Shown piece after piece: positions 37,445 to 46,385 of a DNA stretch of 64,000 bases; within the stretch, counting starts at the first letter, position 1; every line of letters begins with the position of its first letter. The notes below the pieces were generated by a model, which saw only the letters and a list, made by a program, of their open reading frames with translations, was not told where the DNA came from and ran no database searches. Position numbers and translations under genes: made by a program. The stretch spans positions 3,545,899 through 3,609,898 of the forward strand of contig NZ_CM001489.1 in assembly GCF_000262465.1 (NCBI RefSeq), read 5' to 3'. Source of the stretch: Frankia sp. QA3 (GTDB taxonomy: Bacteria; Actinomycetota; Actinomycetes; Frankiales; Frankiaceae).

Positions 37445-37594
37445 TCAGCGACCGACACCCGGCCGTGACACCCGGCGCGCCTTCCCGGGACGCGGGGCGG
37501 GCAGGCCGTAGCTCCGGTCGCGGGTATCCGGCCCGAACACCGCGGCCAGTCCGACCAGAATCGCGAACAGCCCCAGTAGCAGAAGTTCAGGCAT
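37445..37594 (-). CDS. Small single-helix membrane protein (hypothetical)
   Basis: ATG 37594 gives 49 residues, MPELLLLGLFAILVGLAAVF and then a charged tail with DTRDRSYGLPAPRPGKARR. One transmembrane helix and a basic cytoplasmic end are clear. There is a purine-rich GGGCGGG upstream. It lies between the GT4 gene and the MocR gene, divergent from the latter. No homologue recognised; such a short frame in GC-rich DNA can be chance. Confidence 0.4.
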   Translation of the reverse strand: MPELLLLGLFAILVGLAAVFGPDTRDRSYGLPAPRPGKARRVSRPGVGR

Positions 37595-37637
37595 CGGGAA
37601 CCCGCCCGACAATGCCGAGGTGCGAAAGCACTGTGGG

Positions 37638-37692
37638 CTGACACGCGATAGCGCTATCATCTAATCTCATGGTCAACGATAGCAGTATCGAC
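37638..37692 (+). promoter_or_regulatory. MocR promoter with two palindromic operators; leaderless start likely
   Basis: A perfect palindrome GATAGCGCTATC (37647-37658) and a second copy GATAGCAGTATC (37678-37689), 31 bp apart (about three helical turns), bracket the start codon ATG 37669. TATCAT (37655-37660) could be the -10, which would place transcription start at the ATG itself. No ribosome-binding site precedes the ATG. This fits autoregulation of a leaderless mRNA. Confidence 0.6.
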
Positions 37693-39078
37693 CGGGTCGT
37701 GGTCGAGCTTCGCCGGCTCGCGGACAGCGGGGCTGTCGGGGAGAAGCTGCCCAGCACGCGGGCGCTGCAGCAACGGCTGGGCGTCGGCCCGGTGACCGTG
37801 CAGCGGGCGCTGGGCCGCCTGGTCGCCGAGGGCAGGCTGGTGACCAGGCCCGGCGCGGGCACGTTCGTCTCGGCCCGGCGCACCGTCCAGGCCAGCGACA
37901 CCGACTGGCAGCAGGTCGCGCTCGGCCCGAGCCCCGTGCAGACCTCCGGCCTCGACGTGCTGTTCCAGCTCATGGGCACCCCGGGATTCCAACTGGGGGC
38001 CGGCTATCTCGATCCTGGGCTGCGGGCGGACACCCGGCTGGCCGCCGCCGCCAGCCGGGCGGCGCGGCGGCCGGACGCCTGGGCCAGCTCCCCCACGGCC
38101 GGCATCCCGGAGCTGCGGAGCTGGTTCAGCCGGCAGATCGGCGCCGAACCGGAGAACGTACTGATCACCCCTGGCAGTCAGGGCGCGCTGTCGGCGACGT
38201 TCCGCGCGATCCTGCCCGCCGGCCATCCCGTGCTGTTCGCCACCCCCACCTATCCCGGCGCGCTCGCCGTCGCCCGCAGTGCCGGGCTCATCCCCATCCC
38301 GGTGCCCGGCGACCAGGACGGGATTCGGCCCGAGCTGCTGCGCGACGCGTTCGCGCGGACGTCGGCCCGGCTGCTGGTCATCCAGCCCACGTACGCCAAC
38401 CCGGACGGCAGCGTGCTCGCGGCGCAGCGCCGCGGCGAGGTGCTCGACATCTGCCGGCGGGCCGGCGCGTTCATCGTCGAGGACGACTTCGCCCGCTGGC
38501 TCGGCTTCGCCGCCGTCCCGCCGCCCCCGCTGTGGCAGGACGACGACCACGGGCAGGTCATCACGATCCTCTCGTTGACCAAGGTTCTCGCCCCCAGCCT
38601 GCGGGTGGGCGCGGTCATCGCCCGCGGGCCGGTGATGAGCCGGATCGCGGCCATGCGGATCGTCGACGACTCCTTCGTCGCCCGCCCGGTCCAGCACACG
38701 GCGATCGAGCTGGTCAGCGGGCCGGCCTGGTCGGCGCAGGTCCGGACGGTGGGTAGCGCCCTGCGGGAGCGGGCGGCAACGCTGGGCGCGGCGCTCGCCC
38801 GCGAGCTGCCCGAATGCTCCTTCACCCCGCCGCGCGGCGGGGTGAACCTCTTCCTGCGCCTCCCCCAGGGGGTCGACGACATCGCGGTGGCGACCAGCGC
38901 CGGGCGGCTCGGGGTCGCGGTGGCCCCGGGCCGGTTCTTCACCATCGGCGAGCAGGAGGCGGGCCATCTTCGCCTGTCCTACGCCGGTATCCGCAACGAG
39001 GACATCCCGACCGCCGTCGGCCTGCTCGCGCAGGCCCTGCATGCTGTGGCCGGCCGGACGCCCGGGTTCGCGAACTGA
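37669..39078 (+). CDS. MocR-type regulator (GntR wing-helix + PLP aminotransferase fold)
   Basis: The 469-residue product starts MVNDSSIDRVVVELRRLADS. Residues ~1-70 are a GntR winged helix (LPSTRALQQRLGVGPVTVQR, AEGRLVTRPGAGTFVS). The rest is an aminotransferase-I fold with the PLP-lysine motif SLTKVLAPSLRVG and QPTYANPDGSVL. MocR proteins sense PLP or amino acids and usually control a neighbouring gene. The convergent MFS transporter gene (34 bp away) is the obvious physical neighbour, but the operators lie at the regulator's own start. Confidence 0.92.
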   Translation: MVNDSSIDRVVVELRRLADSGAVGEKLPSTRALQQRLGVGPVTVQRALGRLVAEGRLVTRPGAGTFVSARRTVQASDTDWQQVALGPSPVQTSGLDVLFQLMGTPGFQLGAGYLDPGLRADTRLAAAASRAARRPDAWASSPTAGIPELRSWFSRQIGAEPENVLITPGSQGALSATFRAILPAGHPVLFATPTYPGALAVARSAGLIPIPVPGDQDGIRPELLRDAFARTSARLLVIQPTYANPDGSVLAAQRRGEVLDICRRAGAFIVEDDFARWLGFAAVPPPPLWQDDDHGQVITILSLTKVLAPSLRVGAVIARGPVMSRIAAMRIVDDSFVARPVQHTAIELVSGPAWSAQVRTVGSALRERAATLGAALARELPECSFTPPRGGVNLFLRLPQGVDDIAVATSAGRLGVAVAPGRFFTIGEQEAGHLRLSYAGIRNEDIPTAVGLLAQALHAVAGRTPGFAN

Positions 39079-39112
39079 TCCGGCGCGCCACCACCGGGGG
39101 CCGCCCCGCGGC

Positions 39113-40492
39113 CTACGGCCGGCCGGGTGTCGCCGCCGAGTCCGGCCCCGCCGCCATCCCGACCGCCGCGCCCGTCCCGACCGCCGCGCCCGTCCCGACC
39201 AGCCCTGGCCTCCCGGCCAGCCCTGGCCTCCCGGCGGCCCGCGCCTGGGCCCGCGCCTGGGCGACCGTGCCGGTGACCTCCCGCCACAGCGGCGGCAGCA
39301 GGGCTGCGGTGACCAGCGCCGCGAGCGCGGCCAGCACGAACGGCAGCCGCGGATCCGCCGCGAACAGCGCCCCGGAGACCAGGGCAGCGAGCACGGTCGC
39401 GCCGGTCTGCGTCGTCGCGAACAGGCCCTGGCCGCGGCCGGCGCCGTCACCGGCGGCGCTCTCCTGGGCGAGCAGGGACTGGGCCGCGGGGAAGGCGACG
39501 GCGAGGACCGCCGCCTCCAGACAGCTCAACAGGACGATGAGCGGGATCGAGTGCAGGAACGGGTAGCTGGCGACCGTCACGGACAGGACGAGTGTGGTCA
39601 CCCCGATCAGCCAGCGCCGGTCGAACCGATCCGCGAGCCAGCCGGCGGGCCAGGCGAAGACGAGGTACGGCAGCGCGAAGAGGGTGAAGGTGAGCCCGAT
39701 CAACGTGGTGGACGCGCCGTCACGCTCCATCAGCAGGCTCCAGCACGTCTCGTAGACGCCGCTGATCAACCCGTTGCAGCCGGCGACGAGCAGCAGCCCG
39801 ACGACGCCCCGGCGCAGCAGCCGCCGGGCCGGGGGGTCACGCTCCGGCCCCGTCACGGCATTGCCTACCCCGGCAGCGACACCAGCAGTGGGAGCCGCCC
39901 CGGTGCGGGCACCCGTGGGCAGCAGCCACAGCACCGGCAGCGACGCCAGCACGGCGGCCGCGCCGCTGGTCAGGAAAACCAGGTCCATCCGGTGCTCGCC
40001 GGCGAACCCGCCGAGCAGCGGGCCGATCGCGATGCCGAGAAGCTGCCCGGTGTGCACGGCGCTGAAGGCGCGTCCCTGCATACCGGGGGTGACCGTCGCG
40101 GCGACCGCGGTCAGCGCGGCGACCTCGAACGCGCCCGCGCCGGCGCCCTGCAGCATGCGCATGGCCGCGTCCATCCCGACCCCCGTCGAGGCGAACAGGC
40201 CGAGGCAGCCGGCGGCGTAGGCGGCGAGCCCGGCGAGCAGCACCCCGCGGTGACCACGAGCCGCCGCCGCACGCCCGGCCGCGTACTGCGACAGCAGCGC
40301 ACCGAGGAAGAACGCCGCCATCACGACCCCGACGCCGGCGGCGGAGATGTGCCGGTCGGCCAGGTAGAGCGGCAGCAGCGGAGCGATGGCGAAGGAACCC
40401 AGCCACTGCAGCAGCGTCGCGGCCGTCAGGACGGCGAGCAGGCGACCCGGGCGGGACGTTCCCGCCTGCACCGGTTCGTCCACCTCGCCCAT
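39113..40492 (-). CDS. MFS transporter
   Basis: A 459-residue major facilitator with about 12 hydrophobic helices, starting MGEVDEPVQAGTSRPGRLLA. The first half has the loop GRAAAARGHRGVLLAG, like the MFS motif between helices 2 and 3, and the second half has AGWLADRFDRRWLIGVTTLV. The C-terminal ~35 residues are a Gly/Ala/Pro repeat tail (GTGAAVGTGAAVG). Likely a drug or metabolite exporter; substrate not known. It converges on the MocR gene. Confidence 0.85.
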   Translation of the reverse strand: MGEVDEPVQAGTSRPGRLLAVLTAATLLQWLGSFAIAPLLPLYLADRHISAAGVGVVMAAFFLGALLSQYAAGRAAAARGHRGVLLAGLAAYAAGCLGLFASTGVGMDAAMRMLQGAGAGAFEVAALTAVAATVTPGMQGRAFSAVHTGQLLGIAIGPLLGGFAGEHRMDLVFLTSGAAAVLASLPVLWLLPTGARTGAAPTAGVAAGVGNAVTGPERDPPARRLLRRGVVGLLLVAGCNGLISGVYETCWSLLMERDGASTTLIGLTFTLFALPYLVFAWPAGWLADRFDRRWLIGVTTLVLSVTVASYPFLHSIPLIVLLSCLEAAVLAVAFPAAQSLLAQESAAGDGAGRGQGLFATTQTGATVLAALVSGALFAADPRLPFVLAALAALVTAALLPPLWREVTGTVAQARAQARAAGRPGLAGRPGLVGTGAAVGTGAAVGMAAGPDSAATPGRP

Positions 40493-40624
40493 CTCTGGGT
40501 CCTACCCCGCGGGCGCGGTACCTGGCAACGTAAATATGACCGGACGAGCAGCCGGCGGGCGAGCCGACCGGGGCTCGGCGGGGACCTTCACCCCGGCGCC
40601 GGGGCCGGCAGGAGGTGGGCGGCG

Positions 40625-41014
40625 ATGAACATCCGACGCGGGACGCGGGCAGCCGGGACGGCCGGCGCAGGGGTACCGGACCGTTCGGCGCCGTTCGCCG
40701 AGAAGATGGCGTACTACCGCTCCCAGCACACCGGCCGGGCCATCCGGCTGACCCATCTGGTCGGCATCCCGGGGGTGGCGTTCTCGCTGCCGGTCGTGCT
40801 CGCCCGGCCCAGGATCGGCCTGCCGGTGTTCGCGGCGAGCTGGGCCGTGCAGGTGGCCGGGCACGTGCTGTTCGAGCACAACCGCCCCGCGCTGACCGAG
40901 GGCCCGCTGACCTACCAGCTGTGCGGGCTGGCCTTCTGGTGCGAGGAGATCGCCGACCTCCTCGGCGGACGCGGGCTGGCCGGCGTCCCCGCCCCGAAGG
41001 CCGGCCGCCGCTGA
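40625..41014 (+). CDS. DUF962 / Mpo1-like membrane protein
   Basis: ATG 40625 with AGGAGG upstream gives 129 residues. The Mpo1-like signature is present: FAEKMAYYRSQHTGRAIRLT with its HxxGxxIRLxHLVGIP pattern, and the second His segment WAVQVAGHVLFEHNRPAL. The yeast relative Mpo1 is an iron-dependent dioxygenase acting on 2-hydroxy fatty acids. Whether this bacterial form does the same is inference. It is divergent from the MFS gene and converges with the FHA-ABC gene. Confidence 0.85.
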   Translation: MNIRRGTRAAGTAGAGVPDRSAPFAEKMAYYRSQHTGRAIRLTHLVGIPGVAFSLPVVLARPRIGLPVFAASWAVQVAGHVLFEHNRPALTEGPLTYQLCGLAFWCEEIADLLGGRGLAGVPAPKAGRR

Positions 41015-41053
41015 CCTCCGGCCGCCCACCGGCGGTCAGGCCCCCACCGGCGG

Positions 41054-43744
41054 TCAGCCGCGCAGCGGCATCCGGCCCGTGGGCGGCTGCCCGTGGACCG
41101 GCCCGGGCCCGAACCCGGGCGGCCCCGCCGCGCCCGCCGCCGGCACGGCGTCCGCCGCCCGGGTGACCTTGGGTTCGATCCGGCGCAGCATGAGCGTGGT
41201 GAGCGCCAGCGCGACGGCGCCGATCACGACAGCGATCAGGATGTCGAGCGCCCAGGTGCCGGCGCTGTGCTCCCAGAGCCGGTCGGGGGGGTCGGTGCGC
41301 AGGGTCGGGTTGCCGAGCTTGCTCACCACGTTGAGATCGTCGGTGGAGGCCAGCGCCGCGAACCCCCACCGGGCCGGGACGAGGAAGCTGATCTGCTCCA
41401 GCACGAGCCGCCCGGTCATGGAGGTCAGGCCGCCGGAGAACACGAGCTGGCCCATGGTGACCAGGACGAGGATCGGCATCGCCTTGTCCGCGTTGTCGAT
41501 CAGGGTGGAGACGAACAGTCCGATCATCATCGAGGCCAGGGCCGCGACGATCACCGCGAGCAGGCACTCCAGTAGCGGCGAACCCAGCGCGGCGGCCTGC
41601 GGCGGAGTGCGGCCCACCACCGCGATGAGCGTGAAGACCAGGCACTGCGCGGTGGTGATCGCGGTCAACAAGATGATTTTGGAACCGAGGTAGGCGGTGC
41701 GGGACAGCCCGATCGTCCGCTCTCGCCGGTAGATCGCGCGTTCCTTCACGATCTCCCGGATCGAGTTGGCCATCCCCATGAAGCAGGCGCACAGCACCAA
41801 CACGACGAGCACCTTGGTGGCGTCGGCGTTCGGCGTCTGCGGCAACGGGCCCAGGCCGTCGGGAGCCTTGAGCACCCGCGGCACGATGCCGAGCAGGAAC
41901 GGGTAGGCAATGATCAGTCGCAGGTAGGACCGATCGGCGAGGACGACCCGCCAGTAGCGGCGGGTCAGCGTCGCGAGCTGCGCGGTCACCGGCTGCTGGC
42001 GGACGCTGGGCAGCTCCGGCGGCGCCTTGCGCACCGCCGGCGCCACGACCGCCGAGGGCACGAAGAACTCCGACGCCCGGAAGCGGGCGGCCATCTGATC
42101 GCCCGGGGTGGCCTCCAGCTCCCGGAACACCGCGGCGAACTCGCGGAAGTCCTGCTTGCCGAAGAAGCGCAACGCCCCGTCGGCCGGGCCGAAGTAGGCG
42201 ACGTGCCCACCGGGCGCGAGCACCAGGATGAAGTCGCACAGGTCCAGGAACAGCACGCTGTGCGTGACGACGATGACGGTCCGGCCGCTCTCGTCCGCGG
42301 ACCCGGCGCCGCCGCCCTTCGCGAGGCCACGCAGCGTCTCCATCACCGACTGGTCGTTGGCCGGGTCGAGGCCGGAGGTCGGCTCGTCGAGAAAGAGCAG
42401 CGACGGGCGGGTGAGCAGTTCGAGCGCGACGCTGGTGCGCTTCTTCTGGCCGCCGGAGAGCTGGGAGACCCGGGTGTCGGCGTGCGCGGACAGCCCGAGC
42501 TGGCCGATGACCTCCTCGACCCGGGCACGCCGCTCGGCCGCGGTGGTGTCGGCCGGGAAGCGCAGCTCGGAGCCGTAGAGCAGGGCCTCGCGCACGGTGA
42601 GCTGGTCGTGCAGCGGGTCGGCCTGAGGCACGTAGCCGATGCGTCGGCGCAGCTCGTCGTATTCGGCGTAGAGGTCCCGGCCGGCGTAGCGCACCGAGCC
42701 GCGGTCGGCGGGCCGGAAGCCGGTGAGCGCGTTGAGCAGGGTGGACTTGCCGGCGCCGCTCGGGCCGACCACGCCGAGCAGGGACCGGCCGGGCAGCCGG
42801 AAGGTCATGTCGTGCATGAGCTGCTTCGTGCCGGCCCAGACGGAGACGTCCTGGACCTCGAAGGCGACATCACCGGAGTCGACGTACTCGACGAGCGAGC
42901 TGCCCTCGAGCTGGAACAGATGGTGGCCGATGGCGATGACGTCGCGCTGCATCACCGGGGCCCGGCTGATCCGGTGGCCGTTGACGAACGTGCCGTTCGC
43001 CGACGCGAGGTCGACCAGCTCCACCCCGCCGAGCGAGATGTGCAGCTCGGCGTGGTGACGAGAGGCGAGCAGATCCCCGACGTTGATCTCGTTGTCGCGG
43101 GAGCGCCCCATCCGCATCCGGCCAGGCTGAAGGGGATGCACGCGGCGCCGGTCGTGCACGACCGCGCTCTGCGCCGTCGCCGGGTCGATCGGTAGGCCCC
43201 CCGAAACCCCCGGCGCAGCGCGGGCCGGCCCCGACGGCTGCCCCGGCACCCCCGGCCCGCCCGGCTCCGCGTTCCCCGGCACGCCGCCGGCCGGCCCCGG
43301 GGGCCCGCCAGGCGCAGCCGGCCCCACCGGCGCCGACGTGAGCGACGTGGCCGGCGTGGGTGCGAAGGCCGCGAGGTCCTCGACGGAGATGGGCGCCGCA
43401 TCCGGCCCGCGGGTCGGGGCCGTCGGCGGGATCACCGGTCGGGCCGGCCGGGGCAGGAGCACCACCTCCGGGCCATCCGCGGCGCCGAGGCGCAGCCGCA
43501 GCTCGCCGACAATGTCGACGTCGCCCAGCCGGCGGCCGTCGCACCACAGCCCGTTGGCGCTGATGTCCTCGACGCGCCAGCCGACCGCCGAGGGGTGCAG
43601 CACCAGATGCCGGCGCGACACCCGCCCGTCGTTGATCACGATGTCCGCGGACCGGGCCCGCCCCACCACGACGGGCTCGTCGCCGGTGAGCGTCACCTCC
43701 CCGGCCGGGGTGTGGACGCGTAGCGGGGTCCCTGCCACCAGCAC
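41054..43744 (-). CDS. FHA-FHA-ABC transporter (Rv1747-like)
   Basis: An 896-residue fusion. FHA domain 1 (~20-80, VVVGRARSADIVINDGRVSR) and FHA domain 2 (~200-265, MRMGRSRDNEINVGDLLASR) are phosphothreonine readers. The ABC ATPase (~290-520) has Walker A GPSGAGKSTLLNALTG, signature LSGGQKKRTSVALELL and Walker B LLFLDEPTSGLDP. An ABC2-type membrane domain with six helices follows (~610-870). A Pro/Gly-rich linker separates the FHA domains. Mycobacterium Rv1747 has the same layout and is controlled by a Ser/Thr kinase through its FHA domains; the same kind of control is inferred here. No kinase gene is adjacent. Confidence 0.92.
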   Translation of the reverse strand: MLVAGTPLRVHTPAGEVTLTGDEPVVVGRARSADIVINDGRVSRRHLVLHPSAVGWRVEDISANGLWCDGRRLGDVDIVGELRLRLGAADGPEVVLLPRPARPVIPPTAPTRGPDAAPISVEDLAAFAPTPATSLTSAPVGPAAPGGPPGPAGGVPGNAEPGGPGVPGQPSGPARAAPGVSGGLPIDPATAQSAVVHDRRRVHPLQPGRMRMGRSRDNEINVGDLLASRHHAELHISLGGVELVDLASANGTFVNGHRISRAPVMQRDVIAIGHHLFQLEGSSLVEYVDSGDVAFEVQDVSVWAGTKQLMHDMTFRLPGRSLLGVVGPSGAGKSTLLNALTGFRPADRGSVRYAGRDLYAEYDELRRRIGYVPQADPLHDQLTVREALLYGSELRFPADTTAAERRARVEEVIGQLGLSAHADTRVSQLSGGQKKRTSVALELLTRPSLLFLDEPTSGLDPANDQSVMETLRGLAKGGGAGSADESGRTVIVVTHSVLFLDLCDFILVLAPGGHVAYFGPADGALRFFGKQDFREFAAVFRELEATPGDQMAARFRASEFFVPSAVVAPAVRKAPPELPSVRQQPVTAQLATLTRRYWRVVLADRSYLRLIIAYPFLLGIVPRVLKAPDGLGPLPQTPNADATKVLVVLVLCACFMGMANSIREIVKERAIYRRERTIGLSRTAYLGSKIILLTAITTAQCLVFTLIAVVGRTPPQAAALGSPLLECLLAVIVAALASMMIGLFVSTLIDNADKAMPILVLVTMGQLVFSGGLTSMTGRLVLEQISFLVPARWGFAALASTDDLNVVSKLGNPTLRTDPPDRLWEHSAGTWALDILIAVVIGAVALALTTLMLRRIEPKVTRAADAVPAAGAAGPPGFGPGPVHGQPPTGRMPLRG

Positions 43745-43863
43745 TCTCCCTCGATCGCCAGACGCACCATAGTGTGCCCGCGCGAGGGTCGTTTTCCGGC
43801 CTCCTTCCGCGACATGTCCGAAAGCCGACCGTCATCGGTCAGGCGGGGCCGCCAGTCAGCGGA

Positions 43864-44718
43864 TCAGCGGAACTCCCGCCCACCGGGGCCTGCCTCCCGA
43901 CCAGGTGAGCCGGCCTCCCGACCTGCGAAGCCCGTCTCCCGGCCAGCCGACCCGGCCTCCCGGCCTGTCGACTCCGTCTGTCGGCCTGTCGACCCCGTCT
44001 GTCGGCCTGTCGACTCCGTCTGCCGGCCTGTCGACTCCGTCTGCCGGCCGGCCGGTCCTGTCTCCCGCTGGGCCGAGCCCGTGTCGCGATCAGCCGACCC
44101 GGCCTGCCGGCCCCCGGCCTGGCCACGGTCGACGCCGCTGTCACCGGTGGTCAGCCCGCCCTGGCCGGCGCGCCCACCGGCCGTCGACGTCCCGCCGCCC
44201 GGGAACTCGGCGGAGCGCTGGGCGCTCGTCCCGGCCTCATCCCGGTCACCGGCGGTGATCTCGATGTGCCGCTGCTGGCTGCGGCGGGCCTTGGGCAGGC
44301 TCACCGTGAGGACCCCGTCGGCCAGGCTCGCCGAGACGCCCTCGGTGTCGACCTCGCCGGGCAGGGTGATCCGATGCTCGAACCGACCGACCCGCCGCGA
44401 CTGGCGGCGCACGACACCTGTCCGCTCACGCTCGCGGATCTCCCCGCTGACGTGGAGCTCGTTGTCCCGTAGGTCGATCGAGACGTCCTCGCGCCGGACG
44501 CCTGGCAGCTCCAGTTCGACGACGTAGGCGTCGTCGGTCTCCTCGATGTCGACCGGCAGCGCCGCCCCGGCCAGCACGCCGAGCGGCCGGCCCGAGCCGC
44601 CCGCGACGTCGCCGAGCAGGCTGCCCATCCGGCTCCAGGCCTCCTCGATCTCGCGGAAGGGGTCCCAGCGGCCCAGGGCGGCCCCGCTGCCGGGCGTGCT
44701 TCGGGTGGAGAGCGCCAT
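43864..44718 (-). CDS. Hsp20 small heat-shock protein with heptapeptide-repeat tail
   Basis: ATG 44718, with GGAGGTGGGAG upstream, gives 284 residues, about twice the usual length. Residues ~1-160 are a normal alpha-crystallin protein: DPFREIEEAWSRMGSLLGDV, DAYVVELELPGVRREDVSID, and the edge-strand ADGVLTVSLPKA. The remaining ~120 residues are Gly/Arg/Glu/Thr-rich, ending in a run of seven-residue units such as GRQTEST, GREAGSA, GRETGFA and GREAGSP. The chaperone part should hold unfolded proteins. The tail looks disordered and its purpose is unknown. No HAIR element is seen upstream, unlike the second Hsp20. Confidence 0.88.
   Translation of the reverse strand: MALSTRSTPGSGAALGRWDPFREIEEAWSRMGSLLGDVAGGSGRPLGVLAGAALPVDIEETDDAYVVELELPGVRREDVSIDLRDNELHVSGEIRERERTGVVRRQSRRVGRFEHRITLPGEVDTEGVSASLADGVLTVSLPKARRSQQRHIEITAGDRDEAGTSAQRSAEFPGGGTSTAGGRAGQGGLTTGDSGVDRGQAGGRQAGSADRDTGSAQRETGPAGRQTESTGRQTESTGRQTGSTGRQTESTGREAGSAGRETGFAGREAGSPGREAGPGGREFR
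43961..44044. repeat. Four tandem 21-bp units in the Hsp20 tail
   Basis: Units start at 43961, 43982, 44003 and 44024 (CGGCCTGTCGACTCCGTCTG plus one base) and differ at one or two bases; degenerate copies flank both sides. The 21-bp period gives the seven-residue repeat. Confidence 0.9.
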
Positions 44719-44825
44719 TACTCCCACCTCCATCATCATTACAGGATGTTAAAGGGTAACTACATTCTGATCAGTACCCGGCGACTGTAGGCCGGCAAAC
44801 CGGTGGTATCAGTCACGATGAAGGG

Positions 44826-46385
44826 ATGGCTAGGAGGGATCGGTCGGCTTCGGTGAACGGCACGGGCGCGCCGGGACGCGGCCCCGCCCGGCAGGCGCGC
44901 CGGTTCCAGCCGCACAGCCTGCCGACACGGGTCGGTGACGATCCGCGTCAGGCCCACTGGGCGGACGCGATGAAGACGGTGCTCAACCGCGAGCAGATCA
45001 GCCTGCCCGCGCTCGCCGAGCGGGTGGCCGGCCCGCTCGACCTGCAGGGCACCCACAAGCTGCGCCGCTGGCTGAGCAACGAGACGACCGTCCCGGCGCA
45101 CGCCATCATCGAGCTCGCCCGGGCCGTCGGCGCCCACGAAAGCGACATGCTCGCCGCCTACGGCCTGCGCAGCCCGTCCATCAGCAAGCTCGTCCGCCGG
45201 GCCGAGCAGGCCGAGGAGCGGGAGTGGCAGCTTCGCGCACGCTCCGCGCAGGAGGGCCGGACCACCGGCGGCGCGCTGTTCGCGGCGGCGGCGGCCCGCG
45301 ACGGGCGGTGGTCGGTGACGGTGCGGCCGCACTGGCGGGGCCGGCGCCACCGCTGCCACTTCGCCGACCATGTCCTGCTCGAACGCGTCGACGCGATCAG
45401 CGAGCGGGCCGACGCCGAACGAGACTTCGCCGAGGTCTTCGAGCGCACCGCCGCGAGCTGGGACGCCACGCCGCTGCTGGTCGAGGGGCTGCCCGCGGGC
45501 CCGCTGCCGCCGCTGATCGTCCACCGCTTCACGGCGCCGCACGAGCCCACGGCCCACCACGCCCCGACCGACGCGTCCGGTGTCGGCGCGCAGGGGGTCG
45601 TCGTCACCGGCCTGCAGTGGACCGGCTCCTACACGGTGGCGGCACTGCTGGCCAAGGCGCTCGGCTGGGGCCTGGGCAGCTTCGCCCGCGCGGCCCGGTC
45701 GGTACACGGTGGGGCACGACTCGACTTCGCCCTCGCCGACGAGATCATGCAGGACTGGCTGCGCCGCCCGGACAACTCCCCGCGCCGGGTCTGGGCGCAT
45801 GTGCTCACCGAGTCACCGGAGCCGAGCGCGCCCAGCGCGCGGCTGCTGGGGGACGCGGGGCCCGACGTGCGGGTGGTCATGGTGGTGCCGGAGCCGGAGC
45901 TCATCGAGATCATCGCGGCGCTGTCCGGCACGGCGCCGGCGGAGCTGACCGCGCAGAGCCGGGCCTGGGCTGAACTGCTCGCGCCGCACCCCCGGCTGCT
46001 GCACGTGCCCGCGTCCGCCCCGCGCGCAGCGGACGGTTCGGTGCTGCGGGCGGGTGATCCGCGCTTCCTCGACGCCTACTTCGACGCCTCCGTCGACGCG
46101 GCGTTCGACGCCCTGCGCCGGCTCGCGGGCGACCGTCCGGTGAGCGCGCTGGTCCCCGAACAGGCCCGGCTGAGCGACCCGTTCGCGGCGCTGGTCGCGG
46201 GCGGGGCTCAGGCCGCGAGCAACAGGGACCCGGCAGCGCCGGTCCCGCCGGGCTCGCCCGCCGCCATCCCGACACCACCCACGCCACCGGCACCGCCACC
46301 ACCCCCACCGGCATCGGCGTCACCGGCATCGGCGTCACCGGCGGCACCGGCTTCGACCCCGTCGGCGGTCGGCGCCGTGGGCTGA
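44826..46385 (+). CDS. XRE-like regulator with possible degenerate P-loop domain (unknown)
   Basis: 519 residues. An N-terminal helix-turn-helix-like section (~55-115: ISLPALAERVAG, HKLRRWLSNETTVPAHAIIE, ARAVGAHESDMLAAYGL) resembles Cro/CI-type domains. A middle section follows, then a domain beginning VVVTGLQWTGSYTVAALLAK. That segment has the spacing of a Walker A loop (GxxxxGS) without the lysine, and VRVVMVVPEPELIEIIAAL comes later. The tail from ~465 is Pro/Ala/Ser-rich. I do not know a function; a DNA-binding sensor is a guess from the HTH. Its last 178 bp overlap the convergent next gene. Confidence 0.65.
   Translation: MARRDRSASVNGTGAPGRGPARQARRFQPHSLPTRVGDDPRQAHWADAMKTVLNREQISLPALAERVAGPLDLQGTHKLRRWLSNETTVPAHAIIELARAVGAHESDMLAAYGLRSPSISKLVRRAEQAEEREWQLRARSAQEGRTTGGALFAAAAARDGRWSVTVRPHWRGRRHRCHFADHVLLERVDAISERADAERDFAEVFERTAASWDATPLLVEGLPAGPLPPLIVHRFTAPHEPTAHHAPTDASGVGAQGVVVTGLQWTGSYTVAALLAKALGWGLGSFARAARSVHGGARLDFALADEIMQDWLRRPDNSPRRVWAHVLTESPEPSAPSARLLGDAGPDVRVVMVVPEPELIEIIAALSGTAPAELTAQSRAWAELLAPHPRLLHVPASAPRAADGSVLRAGDPRFLDAYFDASVDAAFDALRRLAGDRPVSALVPEQARLSDPFAALVAGGAQAASNRDPAAPVPPGSPAAIPTPPTPPAPPPPPPASASPASASPAAPASTPSAVGAVG

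Noticed and set aside
41022-41035. Hairpin CCGCC-CACC-GGCGG between the DUF962 and FHA-ABC genes
   Set aside because: Only a 5-bp stem in DNA of this composition; not listed as a terminator.
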